Shown here one piece after another: positions 31,701-33,484 of a stretch of 33,484 bases of DNA (the first letter of the stretch is position 1; each line of letters opens with the position of its first letter). Made by a program: the position numbers and the translations under genes. The notes under the pieces are model-generated. The model saw nothing but the letters and a program-made list of their open reading frames with translations, did not search any database and was not told the origin of the DNA. Origin of the DNA: Physocladia obscura (Eukaryota; Chytridiomycota; Chytridiomycetes; Chytridiales; Chytriomycetaceae); NCBI GenBank assembly GCA_027596945.1, contig JADGJH010000078.1:1-33484 (forward strand), in the 5' to 3' direction.

Positions 31701-32656
31701 TCAACGGGAATATGTGGAACTTGATATGAAGGATTAATATCATCCTCATCATCTAACGGTAGCGGCATCACATTTGTTCCATCAATGATTGCTGAAAATT
31801 CGTAATCATCTTTTGCCCACTCATTACTTTCGTCAGAGTAAAGCTGTAAATTATTTAAGAAACGACAGAAAACTTTTTTTTTTGTTACCGTGTCATCTTC
31901 TTCATCTCGAAAATCTTCTTCATCTGACCAAATGTCATAAATTCCCATTTTTAATGCATTCAATTGATCATTGGAGCTAATATCGATATTAATACTTGAA
32001 AGCGAACGGTACATTACATTTTCAGAAAACGAAATGCTTTTTTTAGTTTTTTTCTCCGAACGTTGATCCGCTGAGTTTGAATGATTAATCGCAAAAACAA
32101 CAGGAGATTTTATATTATTGTGTGTTGGAACTGGAATATTCTCCATTTGACTCGTTATGGGTGGTGTTTGTTGAGTTGAGTCGATAACTGGAGTAGATGA
32201 TTTTGCGGTTGTTGAAGTTGAACATTTCATCATTTCATCCCATCGTTTGTTGATTTCATTTATATTTCCACGAACCCGCGTTGCACTTGACAAAAGCTGC
32301 ATGTTGATCTCTGGCCCAGCTTTATTGGCGTGGCTTTGTGGCTGCTGATCACTGTATTGGGCAATATCAGACATACCCAGTGATCGCGGAATACGTGAGG
32401 CGGACGGTAGTCGGTGTTGCTGAGTTTGCAACAGTTGCAAAGTTTCTGATTCATTTATGGCGTTGGTTTCGGCTGCTACAGCCAATGTTGCTCGTCCTGA
32501 ATTTCCTGTTTGTCGGACAATCCACACTGTTGGCAATGTTGCTGTTTCGCAAACTGATGGTGTTACAATTCCGTTGGATTGCTGGCGCAATTCTTCAGCT
32601 TGGTTGATTGATTCCTCTTGTTTCGAACCATTTGAGGCTTGTGTAATCGAAGACAT
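28744..32656 (-). CDS. Large Ser/Asn-rich protein, unrecognised, 1286 aa
   Basis: Exon 1 is 32656-30583 and exon 2 is 30530-28744, joined over a 52-nt GT-AG intron in phase 1. The start MSSITQ follows a CAG, so a 5' UTR intron just before it is likely; an open frame also extends upstream to 32764 without a better start. The protein is largely disordered: Ser/Asn/Gln-rich, with an acidic block (WSDEEDFRDEEDD, about residues 240-255) right after a KKSISFSENV stretch that resembles a protein phosphatase 1 docking motif (K/R-x-V/I-x-F). It also has several basic-Ser motifs (RRISFG, RRKLNRSFS) suited to AGC/CAMK kinases. The extreme C-terminus (GSWFLRLWEKIFLCVFKK) is strongly amphipathic. The layout suggests a phosphorylated scaffold or polarity factor, but this is inference only. 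Confidence 0.65.
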
Positions 32657-33484
32657 GTTCAGGCCTGCTATGAAAAGCAATAATCTTTTCTGGACAATTT
32701 CAAGGGTGAGATTTTCATGTGACAGATATTTATTTTTTGTTTTCTTGTTAAAAGCAATATACACAAATTGATTGATAACTACAATCTTATGTCCAATTTT
32801 ACCTGATCCAACTTGGTTATTACAGGTAAAAATTATCGACTTTTAAAAAAAGAAGGAGATCCAAATTAGCCAATTTTGGAAGTCTGCTTCTCAAGTTCTT
32901 CTCCCACTTTATTGCTTTGATTGTTAATTACTTCAAAACTTTAGATCTACAGAGCAATTTTAGTCTCCTGTAATTAGCCATGCTATTATGCCAAAGCTGT
33001 CGCTAATATTGTGGCTGATTTTATGCTTCAAACTTCACATCCTCGCTCATTAATTCCTAGATTAAAGAATGCAGCTTTTACAGTTTACATTTGCTGTTAG
33101 CAGCCAGAACACTTTTGAAGGTGATTCAATAATTGTAAAAATATTGGTAATACTACTACTTTTTGTTGAATTCTGCGGAGGCAGATTCACTTGCGCTGAT
33201 GGAATGAACCCAATAAATTATAATTTAGTTTTAGATCTTATTATTTAGTTCCAAGAATAGAACAACATTTTAAATGCCCAATTCTGTGTCTCAAAATAAA
33301 ACTTTTGTGCCTCATTCATAATGCCTCAATATTGATTAAAAACCAATTTCTTAGTAAAAGAAATTGTTTAAATGTAAAACCCATTTTGAATTTTACCATG
33401 AATGAAATAAAGTTTATATTCTTTCACAGTTATCTAATAAATAATATTTCTATTTCCAAATCAATATTAAATATTATTTAACAT
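32657..33484. other. AT-rich flank, no gene seen
   Basis: Upstream region of the large minus-strand gene, holding its promoter and probable 5' UTR. The rest has only short, stop-rich frames on both strands. Confidence 0.5.

Noticed and set aside
1..33484. tRNA or rRNA genes
   Set aside because: I looked for T-loop (GGTTCRANYCC-like) and A/B box patterns and conserved rRNA cores on both strands and saw none that fold convincingly; a covariance-model scan would settle it.

Overview
This window is nuclear DNA from a fungus, most likely an early-diverging (chytrid-like) one. The evidence is AT-rich DNA, many short GT-AG introns (about 50-75 nt, several with CTAAC-like branch points), short intergenic gaps, a recognisable PacC/Rim101 regulator and an HRI-type eIF2-alpha kinase. 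The lineage below 'fungus' is inference. Coding sequences had to be assembled by hand from exons; exon phases were checked for every multi-exon model. A run of 10 Ns (15421-15430) marks an assembly gap inside an intron.

Layout. 1-6.7 kb: an unrecognised Ser-rich gene (minus), a strongly decayed coding region (about 2.64-3.99 kb), a Qb-SNARE gene (plus, 4497-5601) and a second decayed coding region (minus, 5.75-6.24 kb). 6.7-10.4 kb: the most interesting gene, a cytosine-5 DNA methyltransferase carrying an N-terminal chromodomain, an acidic repeat linker and a BAH-like domain. 10.8-12.7 kb: a PacC/Rim101 pH-response factor (minus), with three copies of the PacC recognition core GCCAAG just upstream of its start. 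13.1-13.74 kb: a decayed Tc1/mariner-like element with long inverted repeats, ending 15 bp before the next start codon. 13.75-20.9 kb: three tightly packed plus-strand genes, a Tim17/22/23-family-like protein, a NIPA-type Mg2+ transporter and an HRI-like kinase.

21-33.5 kb is mostly minus strand: an intronless C2H2 zinc-finger protein, a short unrecognised protein with a basic/aromatic tail, a synaptobrevin-type R-SNARE with the relic of a second copy beside it, an unrecognised nine-exon gene with a possible alternative 3' end, a possible 72-residue membrane protein, and a 1286-residue Ser/Asn-rich protein. The last 0.8 kb shows nothing recognisable.

Themes: the methyltransferase appears to combine, in one chain, histone-mark reading (normally supplied by HP1 for fungal DIM-2) with DNA methylation. 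PacC looks autoregulated. HRI, PacC and the NIPA transporter are stress/ion-homeostasis genes, but nothing here shows that they act together. The two SNAREs belong to complementary classes (Qb and R) but are 19 kb apart.
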